Shown here one piece after another: positions 9,618-21,139 of a stretch of DNA of 64,000 bases. The stretch comes from Crambe crambe (lineage: Eukaryota; Porifera; Demospongiae; Poecilosclerida; Crambeidae), in contig OZ004587.1 of the NCBI GenBank assembly GCA_963924555.1, positions 4,774,001 through 4,838,000 on the forward strand. The letters run 5' to 3'. Under the pieces are notes generated by a model. The model was not told the DNA's origin, did not search any database, and saw only the letters and a list, made by a program, of their open reading frames with translations. The translations under genes and the position numbers were made by a program. Each line of letters starts with the position of its first letter. The first letter of the stretch is position 1.

Positions 9618-12604
9618 CTAACACTTCACTCTAGAGAATGCTGGTAGCTTGTGCCGGTATTTGCTTGATATGTAAAGTACTTTTAAACTTTTGTTCTTCC
9701 GTAGACTTGATAGGATTACATCAACTCCTTCTTCATATGAATCATCTCCTATTAGATCTAGTTCTTTTAGTGAAGTGTTTTTCTCTAGCATCTCGCTCAT
9801 CGCCTTAGCTCCTTCCACTCCAATAGCATTGCCATCCATCTTCATTATTAACAAGGTGGAGTTTTCAGATAGTGCTGCACAGATGTGAATGCATCCTTGT
9901 GATGTTATTTCACAGTCACTTATATTAAGTTCTAACACTGCATTAGTTTTAATTGCATCAACAATGGAAGCTGCTCCAATATCTCCTATTGGGTTCTCAG
10001 ATATTTTTAATTTGGTGAGTGACTTATTGATGGCAAGACCTGCTGACAACTGTACAGCTCCCTCACTGGTGATACTACAAGATACCAATACTAAAATCCT
10101 TAAGCTCGTCAGTGCACGTATGAGGAGTTCAGACAAAAGAGTTGAGGAAATTACGTCAAGTTTGTTGAAACTAAAATCCAATTTGATAAACTGCTGGAGT
10201 ATAGGATGAGGGATGTTTACGAAATGTTCAAGGCTATGAATGTCACAGTAAACAAAGTAAGCTTTTGTTATTGCCCCTTTCCAAGTTACTGCTCTCATAT
10301 TCATCAACCCTTTGGAAAACATTTCTATTCCCTCATTTCCCATATATGAATGAAAAAAGTTTAGTATCCACTTGCTTCGAGAATATGCAATGGAATAGCC
10401 TACCATGTAGTAATCAAGAGAACTCCATTCATGAGATGAAATCACTTCTATTACCTTACCAGATGCCAGCAGATCAGAAACTTTCTCAGTAGCACCAGCT
10501 TTAAACAGCTTACGAAATGCCAGCTTATGAGATACCAGCAGATCAGAAATTGCTGCCTCAGTAGCACCAGCTTCACATATCCAGTGATAGGCAGATGCAC
10601 TCTCATGATCTAAGATATGGTCTTGAATCATTTCTGAAGTGAAGGCATTAAACTTGGAGAGACCAAAATAGAATTTTATCACCACACTCAGGTGACCTAC
10701 TTTGACATGTTCTCTTATTAGCTGCTGTTGTGTGTGGAGAGGCAACTGTGTGATGTGGTAGGCAGCTAGAAACTCTTGAAGCGTCAGATGGATGAAGTGG
10801 TAGGAGAGCTCGGCATCCTGTCCACGATAGAGCTCTTTCACTGATTCCATCAATCCTAGAGTCACTCCACCGATATCAGCACTGCTGAATGTCAGCTGTT
10901 GCTTCATGATTCCTTCCCAAGCCAGTTTGCTCAGGGCCAGCAGCTGTTGATGCACATCTGGAGGGAGGTCCTCAAGAGATTCAATCTTCCAGGACTGTTT
11001 GCCGTGTGCCTTATGACCTGAAAAGTGCTGCATCAGCAGTTTGCATGTATAAGCTGTGTAGAGTCGGGTAACGGTGGTTGGGGGTGTTGACTCCATGTCT
11101 CGGCTCCACTTGAATACATCTGTCACTATGTTGGCAGTCACAGGAGTGTGCATGGCTGCCTTCATTGCTGGATAATAGTTCACATAGTCCAAAAATTTGC
11201 TACGGATGTCGGGATGAACCCTCTCTTCCCTCAATACTCGACTTAACTCTAAAGTAGGAGTTGTGACGAGTTCGATATGCTGGTCCACTTGTATTGAAGT
11301 GCTCTCGAAAATTGGCTTTGTGGCCCATGGTCGGCTGGTTATGATTATGGTAGCTTTGGGTAGCTTGCGACCATGTACTAAATCAAGAAATATCGAAGAT
11401 TCTTCCCTCATTCTTTGTTCCAGTTCGTCCCAGGCTTCCAGCCACAGGACCACACCCTCTCCTTGACTGCTCTCCACTTCCTGTGCTATGACACCCTGGA
11501 GCTGAGGATAGTGGAAGAGGTCAGAGATACTTTTGGCTGACCTCGCTCTGTTGTCTCGTAGGGGAAGGAGGACCAGTAGGGTGTGGTCAGTTAGACGTTG
11601 GGCCTGAGACCACTTGAAACAAAATTGTTCACTGAATGTGGTCTTGCCCACACCTGGAGCTCCTTCGATCAGAACTAGTCGTGGTTTCTTCCGTTTAGTG
11701 GTCTGAGCAATTGCATCTTCTTTCATAGGGTATTTCTTGTAGATGACATCATCTTTGTCTCCCCTGATCGTACTCTTAGTGAAGCTGTCCATTTTACTCC
11801 GATCAATCTCCTCCTTCTCTATCCCTGCCAGTTTAAAAGCAGCGAGGTTCTTACCTTCCATGGTGGAATAGGTGTCCTTCAGGAAGGCTGCATACTTTGG
11901 AATACTCGAATATTTGTATTCTTTACCATCAATGGTCATGCATTCGATTTTGTGTTCCTTGAAGAATCCTTTATTGTCAGTGTTCTCCAGGTCCTGCACT
12001 AAAGTGGAGGCGATCTGAGCAGGCAGCAACCATGTTACTATCAAACTTCCATGTGATACTTTCTTCAAGATGAGAGCAAAGGAGGGGAGGAGGAACTTGC
12101 GGATGATGTCACCTTTCAACTCTTCTAGTTGCTCCAAAGTGCATGTCTCCCAGTCCAATTTTAGGTGGAGTACAAATTCCTTCAGATCCGCTTCGCTGGG
12201 TCTGCTTTCAACTGCTGGACAATGCTTGGCAAAGTCACACAATCGAGTGTTACGTCGAAAAGTTTCCAGTGAACTAAGATAACTCTTCATATTCTGTTTG
12301 AGAGAACGATCTCCAATGTTACGAATAAGGTTTTCTAAAAGTGTGTAATTCATAAAGTTCCAATATTTACTCAGCTTCATCCAAATACTATTGATGGTCG
12401 ACTCTTTTTCTAGTTCATTCTCAATTTGTTTGAAGAAATCCTTGTGTTCTTCTTTGTATTTAATTGGTAAACTCATGAGGCGAGCTTTGAATCGATCGAC
12501 ATCAATATCCTTTTCTTTAATTTTGTCATATGTTTGAATTGTAATGTCGATAAATTCATCTTCAAGGTCTTGTGTTTGCTGTGGAATGGTTTTTTGAAGG
12601 AGAC
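9618..12604 (-). CDS. NACHT-LRR exon of NLR A
   Basis: One 2987-nt exon starting after TATATTGCAG. The upstream in-frame ATG at 12644 lies in the intron and is not the start. The first ~300 codons form a conserved region (SIWMKLSKYWNFMNYTLLEN, then GSLIVTWLLPAQ) that I remember from other sponge and coral proteins but cannot name. NACHT: P-loop GAPGVGKTTF near 11640-11665, Walker B region VVLWLEAWDEL near 11440, sensor IIITSRPW near 11335. A winged-helix-like region (LPPDVHQQLLALSKLAWEG, LSYHFIHLTLQEFLAAYHI) follows. The LRRs have a single variable 28+28 unit (9915-10079) before the divergent terminal unit CEITSQGCIHI. This is the shortest LRR array of the intact copies. Confidence 0.9.
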
Positions 12605-15600
12605 CTGCAATATACAAAATAACAGGTATTAGAAGTCTATACAAACTCTGAGATATATGTAGTGATTATTGTTATGATATTGCTCTGATAAAGAAACTCT
12701 TCACATTAAAAATGAAAAGGATGTGTATGAAAAAATAATAATGGCTGAAAATTGTTATGCATTTTCTGGTGATAGCATATCTAAATATCTAATCTTCCTT
12801 CTGCTCAACTCAATATCTATAGATGTCATTACATAACTTTTTGGCTCACTCTATTACTCTATTATTATGACATGGTTTCAGATTTTCTCTATTTGTAATT
12901 AGAAGCAAGGGAGACATGCAATAACAAGCAAGTCTCCTGGTAATGTTGTAATTTTCTAATCTGGCTATATATTGTATACCAGGTTTTTTTCAAGGGGTAT
13001 TATTTTCGAGGGTGAAAGAACCACACATTTTTACCAATGATACCTGATATACCACACGTGTATACCACACGTGCAAGAAATCAACTACATGCATCCCATC
13101 TGGTGCCATCCCCATGGCTGGTGCCATCCCCATGGCTAGCTAGCTATAAGATCATTGTAATAGACAAAAAAGGCTTTATTCCAATATTTTAAACGCAAAA
13201 AGACTTATATTCTGGATCCCTATATAAGGCCCCATTTCAAGGTTTGTACCTTCTTCGCTGGTAAAGAAAGTTGCTGTGGAAAATTGTTTGTCAGGCAGAA
13301 GACATAAATCATACACTAAGTATGATACACATACTGGCTTCTTGGACAAATTGGGACCAGGGGTTTTATTCTTTATAGAGAGGTTGTCCTCTTTAAGAGG
13401 TTATGATCAGAATGCAATATTTTATACACAAAATCATAATATTACAAGTGAATGCAAAAAATTTCTTCGAAATAAAAATGTGAAGTAGGGATGCTATTAT
13501 AACTGCAGCTTCATTATGAAAACCAAGTACTGCAGCATCGAAGCAGTATGGCCCAAAAATCTAGCTGGAATATGTATTATAACTGCATGCAAGAGAGTGA
13601 ACTTAGTGAAGTGACCCTTACCCATCATCAAGTACAAGATACTATTCCTACTTCACTCCCATGATCAAGGGCCAAGGGAGTGAAGTAGGAATAGTATCTC
13701 GTACTTGATGATGGGTAAGGGTCACTTCACTAAGTTCACTCTCTTGCATGCAGTTATAATACATATTCCAGCTAGATTTTTGGGCCATACTGCTTCGATG
13801 CTGCAGTACTTGGTTTTCATAATGAAGCTGCAGTTATAATAGCATCCCTACTTCACATTTTTATTTCGAAGAAATTTTTTGCATTCACTTGTTTGCATTC
13901 TTTTTCTTTGTGATTATGAAAATTGATAGACACTAAAGGCTTCCTTGATTGAACTAAATTTATTTAATGATCAGTATTTCATTCTGTTCAGGGAGGAGAG
14001 TTTGAAGGATGATCATCTGCAGTGTAATGGAGTACTGAAAGGAGTGAACATTTTAAAAAGTGAACAGCATTTGTGATCACTGAAATAATTATTGAGATGG
14101 TACGTACGTCTTGCTTGAGGGAGGAGTATGGGGAGTTTATGCATTTGGTGTAGTGATCATAATAGTGGATGCCATCAAATGGCCACATCCTGTGCAGGTG
14201 TTATATGAGGAGAACTGCTATTAATTGCCCCACCCCTTTTATGAGGTAATATCACGAAGATTTTTTTCATACGAGGCTGCAGCACATTATAGATAGCCCA
14301 GCTAGATTTTAGGCTATCCCTACTTAACCTTTTTATTTTTTACGCTCACTTGTTTCTATCCTTTTTCTTAGTGCTTGAAGTTGAATGAGGGAGGCTACAG
14401 TACAGTACTATACAAAGCCAGCTGTACATAAACCTCTTTTGTAGGTACATACAGTGTCTCTGGTTGAAGAATTTGTTTAGCTATTTAAGTTTTGTTGATA
14501 TAAAACTTTACAGCAACAGCAATGTAAATGACATGTACACGGCATGGTGAAGTGAGCTGACTACACTACAGCCAAGTACTGGCTATAATGCTACTATAGG
14601 ATGAGCATCTGTACTGTAATTCAGCAAGGAGTGACTGGAACATCATCAGATAATGAATGAAGACCTTGGCTATAGCTAAACTTAAGCTTACGTGGCTCCG
14701 CCCATAAGCCCGCCCCCTTCAAAATGGCGTAGAAAGATTAGCAGCTGTGTTCCGAGTGCTATCGAATAGTGAAGTAGAGCCTTAGTCAAAACTAATAGCA
14801 AAAGATCAGCCTCTAGGTGCCGCTCTAACAGATGGCCAAAGCAGAATTTTGATGACTATAGCCAGTAAGCCGGTACGTCGATCTTATTATTATTATTATA
14901 AAGAAAAAGAACGAAAAGTCAATTTTAGAACTCGTTTTTTTCTTATGTTGGCGAATGAATTTTTGGCTTTTGAACATTCTCCTCTCTTCTTTGTAGATAT
15001 AATAATTCACTGTAGCCTTCTGAGAACCTGTAGAGTAAGGGTAGAAGAGAAAGAAGAGTTTTTAGTTTATACTGTCCTATGGACTTTGACCTGCCATCCC
15101 TACTTAGAGAGTGCTACCGCACTCTCTGATTGCAGGGTATTGTGATTATCAGAAGTCAATAACAAGACTTTATAACTTAAGAACTACTGTCATGATCAAC
15201 AGAGGGGCTGGCTATGGACTAGAAATACCTTGTGAATGTAGACCCAAGGCGTACTGTGACAAACTTAAGCAACTTTTAACAAATGCAGGTTTCATTTTAA
15301 TTGGAATGCATTGCAGTTTTGTCCGCTATTCGGAGATAAGAGGTGTCTACTTTAGGAGATAAGTTTATACTAGCAGTTTCATAGAGAGCATTCGGTGCCA
15401 CTTAGTTTGTGCGCTCTAGGGAGATTGTCCGCTCTTGGGGGAGTCCGTTAAGAGTATATTCTATACAAGCAAGAAAGATTGAACACACCTTTTGGAACTT
15501 CTCCTTCCAAAGGACCTTCCATGGTAGATGGAAGTGAGGTGGAGTCCATTGGATGTGATGGAGGAGTCACAGGACAACCTGTAACAACAGAATAACTGAT

Positions 15601-18372
15601 TAAAAATACTATTACGTATTGCTCTCCTCTCTCGTATTAATGATTAGAAAATTTTTACTCTCCTCTTCAATAATTACCTTTGAGAGAGATGTTGTGAGTG
15701 TTGCTAGTGGCAGTGATGGTGTCCTTGAGGAAAGGGGAGGTGAGGTTGATTTGGCAAGTGTATTGACCAGCATGGGACAGAGAGAGAGAAGGGAAAGAGA
15801 GAGTGTTGTCTAAAGACTCAACCAGCACTACTCCATTGTGACTCCAGCAGTATGTGATGGTAGGACTGAAATCTTCAGCACCTGATACAGTGCAGGAAAG
15901 GCAGTATTTCTCCTCCACTGAGGGGTTGCCCCCAGTAATCACCACTTCAATTGGAGGGGCTATAAATGAAGGAGAGAGAGTCTGGTCAATATTTTATAGC
16001 CTCAAATTGACATTGTCTAATGTGCCTTGATGTTAAGGGGCTACATGGCATTAATGTGGCCAGAACTACATACAAGACAAAGTTATGTAGCATTCTAATA
16101 GCAGCTGGTTAGGCAACTGGGTCATAGACATTCTTGGGTCAAATAGAAAAACCATTATGTTAGCTACATCAGATATCAGTACAGTAACTTACCATCAAGG
16201 AAGACTTTTTCCTCCATTACTATTTTCTCAGCTAAGCTCTTAAATCCAACGGTAGGCTTGATCAGAGCGGACACAACAGCTTTCCATGAGATCTCACCCC
16301 CACATCCATTCAACCACTCCACCAACATATCAGTGAAGCACGTATCAGGGTCGCTAATATATTTAGATCTTAATACTTGCAGGATGCCAACTGGGAGATG
16401 TAGCTGGAGTCCAAAGGAGAACCACTTGGTCCTCACTTCCCATAGACAATTTTGAATGTCGGCAAAATTGGACGAAATCAATTCAACTATGAATCATAAT
16501 TAAAATACTACTGAAATTGCATTGTTTCTACTGATATTGCATGCAAAGCATAGTCATAACTACTTGACTGACTTCCTGGACCAGGGTTGGTCTCGACGTC
16601 CCCAGCACAGTGTAGTAGACAGCATATAATGGTGATAGAGAAGGCCACAAACAAGTACACACCAAGTCCTTTCAATATCCTCTGTTTACTGCAACCTCCA
16701 GGGGTTTGGGTCATACAGGAAGTGTCTATTAAGGGAAAAGGAAGACTTAGAGTTGTGTCAATTTGGTAAAGGGTTTTCAATATGGTAAAGGGTTTTCAAT
16801 ATGGTAAAGGGTGTTCATAAGTATTACTACATCATGTTTAATGGAATTCCATAATTTAATTCCAAATGTTGGTGTAATTCGATCTGAATTGTTTGAAACT
16901 ACCAAAACCTCCAACCTCATAATGAGTAGAGCTCGTAAGCCTGAGAAGTTGAAAATGTTTGGAATTACCCCGCTTTTTGGAATAACTCAATAAGTCTTAA
17001 TGTTCCATAGAAAAGATAGATATAATGCAATGTGGCCAGCAGGATGTTGACGACTCATATCAAATTGTGCATGCATAAAATTAATAAATGAATAACTGTA
17101 TAACTATGCATTAATTATCTAGAACTTTTCTTGACCATTTCCATTCTGCTTGCAATAAAATGCACAAGTTATGCAACATATTCCTTTGGGAAATAGTGGC
17201 TAGACAAAGCAGGCATGATCATATAATCTCTCTGCTCTAGCTACATACGTATTTTCTATAAATCAAAAGTTCATGAGATATACTTACTACTTGAATTTAC
17301 ATCTTGTGTATAAATAATGTATGTACGTGTCGTATATTTTACAAGCCTTTAATGTTTTGTACTATAATATCAAGTAGCTACTATCACATCATTTATGAAC
17401 ACTTATTCCTTTGTAGCTAGGTATAACAGTGATGAGTGCTAACACACATTTTTTTGGCCAGCTAAGACACATTTGAGTGATGATCATTTACTCGTATGAC
17501 ATTGTGTAATAATTAGTGGAGAGGCTATTGGCCCACACAGCGCTATGCTAGCTACACTGCAAAAACAGAATTGTTATTTCAATAAACATAACGGTTAATT
17601 AAGATTAATCATCGTTGAAACAACCAAACAGTTTGTTATATTCACCGAAAATATAGTGTCATTTTGACAGATTTCAAATGATTAACCTCACCTAACTAAG
17701 TAGGTTTGTTAAAATAACAATTTCGTTTTTGAAGTGTAGCTATTATCACAACTACAAGATGAAAAACACCAAATAAATTGTTTACAAGAAAAACGACCAA
17801 TATTTGGAACCTGATTCTAGACTTTCAGATAGCACTTACCAGTTGCTCTAAGCGCAGTCTGATACCTGACATTTACAGCTAGCTTAACAGTTCTTTAAAG
17901 TAACACGTGCATGGTCACAAGTGCATTCACAGCTAGTTTTAACAGTCCATTTTGAAAATATTGACATCTTTAAAGCGACACATTATGGTCACAGGACCTT
18001 ACATATGATGGTTCCAAACATTGAATCATTTCGACTGGACTTGAAGTGGTAGATGATTATAGCTAAAAGGATCTGAAATCAAAATTTCTTTATTCACTCT
18101 TTCAGCAAAACCGGAACTAGCTAGCTACATATGTACTTTTTAAACCATTATTTAGCTGATGAAAATGACACACATTACCAACTGTATTACTGAACCCTGG
18201 TTGTAATCACGGGGTGGGAACTGAACTGACCTATTTGTGAGAGTAGGAACTCATCCAGGATTTCTTCCAGGATTTTATTGGGAGAAATGAAGAGGGATTT
18301 CATCGAAGCACGAGAACGGGCAGCATTGTTCAGGCCCACACTGGCCCTCCACTGCTCCATACTGACCGGCAT
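9618..18372 (-). CDS. NLR A: 2A-Death-Ig-NACHT-LRR protein, six exons
   Basis: Probable cytoplasmic pattern-recognition receptor of about 1315 residues. My exon model (minus strand): 18231-18372, 16573-16725, 16193-16486, 15678-15959, 15489-15578, 9618-12604. All junctions are GT-AG and phase 1, and the joined frame stays open to TAG at 9618. Domains in order: first exon MPVSMEQWRASVGLNN (1-47); hydrophobic segment plus 2A motif (about 66-98); Death-fold (99-196); Ig with C-W-C pattern and YTCQ (197-290); Pro/Ser/Thr linker (291-320); pre-NACHT region (321-625); NACHT (about 628-790); LRRs to the C-terminus. An AG acceptor lies just upstream of the first ATG, so a 5' non-coding exon is likely. 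Skipping at 2A would release the product starting at Pro97. Exon limits are read by eye, without transcript support. Confidence 0.85.
13447..13891. mobile_element. foldback/MITE-like palindrome in NLR A intron 5
   Basis: Two nearly perfect inverted arms of about 215 bp (13447-13660 and 13676-13891) separated by about 15 bp. The outer ends read acaagtgaatgcaaaaaatt. The internal motif gtgaagtagggat near each end is shared with the palindrome at 62469-62973. A further end fragment of the family is at about 14315-14370. The element lies inside the intron between the linker exon and the NACHT exon. Confidence 0.85.
14690..15130. mobile_element. ~440-bp interspersed repeat
   Basis: The block containing ctgccatccctacttagaga and the small hairpin AGAGAGTGC...GCACTCTCT at its right end (15106-15128) recurs in inverted orientation at 59802-60250. 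It also lies in NLR A intron 5. Short open frames across it (14849-15145 and its antisense) show no known domain. Confidence 0.6.
15131..15488. other. intron sequence without other features
   Basis: This is the start of NLR A intron 5, downstream of the linker exon. It holds a plus-strand frame of 83 codons with no recognisable motif and a stretch related to the ttgtcctctttt repeat of the NLR 3' flanks. I see nothing else. Confidence 0.4.
16577..16600 (-). other. 2A ribosome-skipping motif, NLR A
   Basis: Codes D-V-E-T-N-P-G-P, an exact match to the 2A consensus DxExNPGP. It directly follows a hydrophobic, Cys-containing segment (YLFVAFSITIICCLLHCAG). In this motif class the ribosome fails to form the Gly-Pro bond, here between residues 96 and 97. 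2A sequences joined to hydrophobic leaders have been reported in echinoderm NLRs, and I recall sponge NLRs as well, where skipping efficiency is thought to decide secretory versus cytosolic fate. Activity here is untested. Confidence 0.85.
17552..17745. mobile_element. MITE, ~190 bp, copy 1
   Basis: Ends are cactgcaaaaacagaattgt and the inverted ataacaatttcgtttttg. Flanks read gctagcta and tagctatt, consistent with a TA or TAGCTA duplication. It lies in NLR A intron 1. A second copy is at 19083-19262. Confidence 0.7.
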
Positions 18373-18439
18373 AGTTACACACTGACTACCTGTATAAGAA
18401 AATAAGGCCATGGGTGAATTCATCACTCCACTTGATTCA

Positions 18440-20700
18440 CTTAGTGTACCATCAATAGCTATCTGATGTATGATTGGTTATGCATGCATTATTTCATTCC
18501 TCCTTTATTTCTTCTTACACCACACAAATCTCACAGGGAAAGTTGAAGCTATATCGCTAGCCTAGTAGGACAACTTACGTAGCTACACTCTATTTTTTGG
18601 GGAAAGAAATATTCTACAACCAGTTAGTTACTATATAGCTTTGCTCCGTACAGGACTCACTCTGACTCTTCACAAAACTCTTTATAACTGAGAGGACCTA
18701 TAGGTTACAACTGAGGTGTGGTAATACACTATATAATGTACATGCTAAAGTGTGCCGCATCAGTTTATATTGTTGTGTTTTTTTTAGCACATTGCATTGA
18801 CATTAGAGGGAAAATCAACTTCATTAGTGATAGATTACAATAACTTGGCCCTAGGACAACAAGTCCAGACTAAATCAGTGCTTGGCAAGGGCATGAGAAT
18901 CAAAACGATTTTAGTTAGTTATGTAACTGGAGGGGCTATTTTGTCGGAGGTCATTATTTTTAGGCAGGAGCATAGAGAATCTAGCTACAACCAGCTATCT
19001 AGCTACAATCTAGCTATGCCAGATTAGCTACAACTATGGATATAAAAACTCACCCACATTATACCTTATGGCTGTTATGCTACACTGCAAAAAAAATATC
19101 ATTATTTCAATAAACATAACTGTTAGGCAAGACTAATCATCATTGAAATGACCAAACAGTTTGTTATATTCACCAAAACATAGTATCATTTTGACAATTT
19201 CAAATGATTAACCTCACCTAACTAAGTAGGTTTGTTAAAATAACAATTTCGTTTTTGCAGTGACATGGTGTGGCTACCAGATCACATTTTGCTTATAATA
19301 TGAATCTCATTAAATTCCTCTCTGTGGAAAGGTCTATACTTTTAGCTAGCTTGTAGTCAATTAATGTCTTTTTCTTCTTTTACGATGTCAAGACTCATCA
19401 ATATATCTGTAAACCAAGTAACCATGCAGCAAAGGACAGTAGCTCATGGACTGTATTAGTTGTAATAATTATGGAGGGAGTGGACTTCAGCACTAGTGGC
19501 CACACACACAACACATAGATGGACTCACACATGCACACATTGTTTAGTTTGTTTAGTTTGTTTTTCCTTTCTGGCATTTTTAGGTTGGTAGCTATAGGTA
19601 AATTATACTGGGAAAAAACTCCCATTCTCATTGCCCAATACTTTCCTGATTATGGGCAGCTAAAGAAGCACACTGAAACATTTCCCATGTATATAATATG
19701 GTTCTGACTTTTCACTGAATGTGCATGGCTATATCAAAATCACAGTTTATTCAAAAGTCAGTGATTCAGATATGGATGCAGCTGCAGCTGAAGACTTGGC
19801 ATGGACTAGCTACAAGTGTAATGAATGGGTGACACTTTTTTTTATGTAACTCATTTTTAGTTCCCTCCTCTTCACAACTTTAAGAAGTATAAAGCTATTA
19901 TCTCTGAGGAATGTTTATGTCTCCCTCCTCTTCAATATAGCTAAGTGTCACAATTAAGTGTGGGCAGGAACCTATGCACATTACTACTAAGACCATGGGG
20001 ACATGCCTACATTTTTTATTCCAACTTATTAGTGTGGGAGCCAGCCATCAATCTGCTTGGAACATCTCTGGAGCATTGCTTTCTATACGAGCTTATTATC
20101 ATAGGATGTGCAAACTTAGGTACTCAGAGAAATTAATTAGCGGTTATTTCAACTTCTTATTCATCACTGAATAGGAAAACATCAAGCAACTTTAATTCAG
20201 CAGCTCTGACAGGGAAAAAGATTCTAGGTGATAATGGCAGAGCTGATGGTCCTGGCTATTAACTATAAATTTGGAAGATACACTTTGATGGAGTTGAAGA
20301 AAGAAGTTGTATTGGATGCAGGTCAGTGTTAACATATCTTCCTTACAAGGTCATGATATCTTTCACAGAGTAATGAGGTGAAAGGAAGCTATCATATGGA
20401 AAAAGAGAATAGAGCAATTAAAGAAGAATTTAAGGTATTGTAACTGATAGTATACAGACCATCTTTAAAATAATATTCTGCACATTAATGTGGTGATTAT
20501 GAATGATAATTATGATAAGGGGAAACACATCCATAATTATAATGAGCACTCATTCTAGAGGACTTCCATCATGTAAACATGAATTAAAGGGAAGATGGAG
20601 GGGGAAAATGGTTTAAGCCAGGAAAAAAGATAAAAAACATTTTCGGTATCTTAATGAACATTGAAGATCAGTGCAATCAATCTCCAATAAACTTCTGTGA
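18440..20700. other. NLR A upstream region, no gene seen
   Basis: Apart from the MITE at 19083-19262, I find no conserved exon on either strand. The stretch 18378-18440 contains the acceptor (ttattttcttatacag on the minus strand) before the first coding exon, so the NLR A promoter and a 5' non-coding exon probably lie here. Confidence 0.4.
19083..19262. mobile_element. MITE, ~180 bp, copy 2
   Basis: Begins cactgcaaaaaaaatatcat and ends caatttcgtttttgcagtg, with an interior alignable to 17552-17745 (caaacagtttgttatattca in both). Its termini are inverted repeats of each other. Confidence 0.7.
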
Positions 20701-21139
20701 TGATAAAGAAAACATTTCCAGTCTATCAAACATTGAAGTGTGAAACTTTCACAGCTTAGTCATTAACTTTGCATCTAAATCAAGAGCTTTCACTTTCCAT
20801 GGAATGCGTATAACCAAGGAGAAGTCAATTCTCTAAACAAATGCCTCTAAACCTATGTTCATGCAACAGCTGTATTCTGACAGCTATCACTCCTCACAGC
20901 ATACATAAAGTTTACAATTCAATTTCCTGTACAAACAATAGAAGCCAGGCACACCACAAACTGGAGGTTGGCAACTTTATTGCAACAGTGACCAAATGCT
21001 GAAGGACACTTCAGTATTGGTTAGTAGTTGTAGTAACTAATCAAGTCAGTAAAAGTGTGAGAACTTAGTTATAACTACCTGTAGCTAGTGTATGTAGAAT
21101 AGTGATCTATCTAATAAATACTCAACTATTTTGAGAGAG

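Noticed and set aside
12605..12644. ATG at 12644 (and at 27947, 42659) as the start of the NACHT-LRR protein
   Set aside because: These codons lie upstream of a conserved TTGCAG acceptor that joins in phase to the linker exon, so they are intronic.
16573..16725. The 2A exon as a viral or active retrotransposon remnant
   Set aside because: It is spliced in phase between conserved exons in three intact NLR genes and no reverse transcriptase, capsid or other element sequence is nearby; retroelement ancestry is kept only as a hypothesis.
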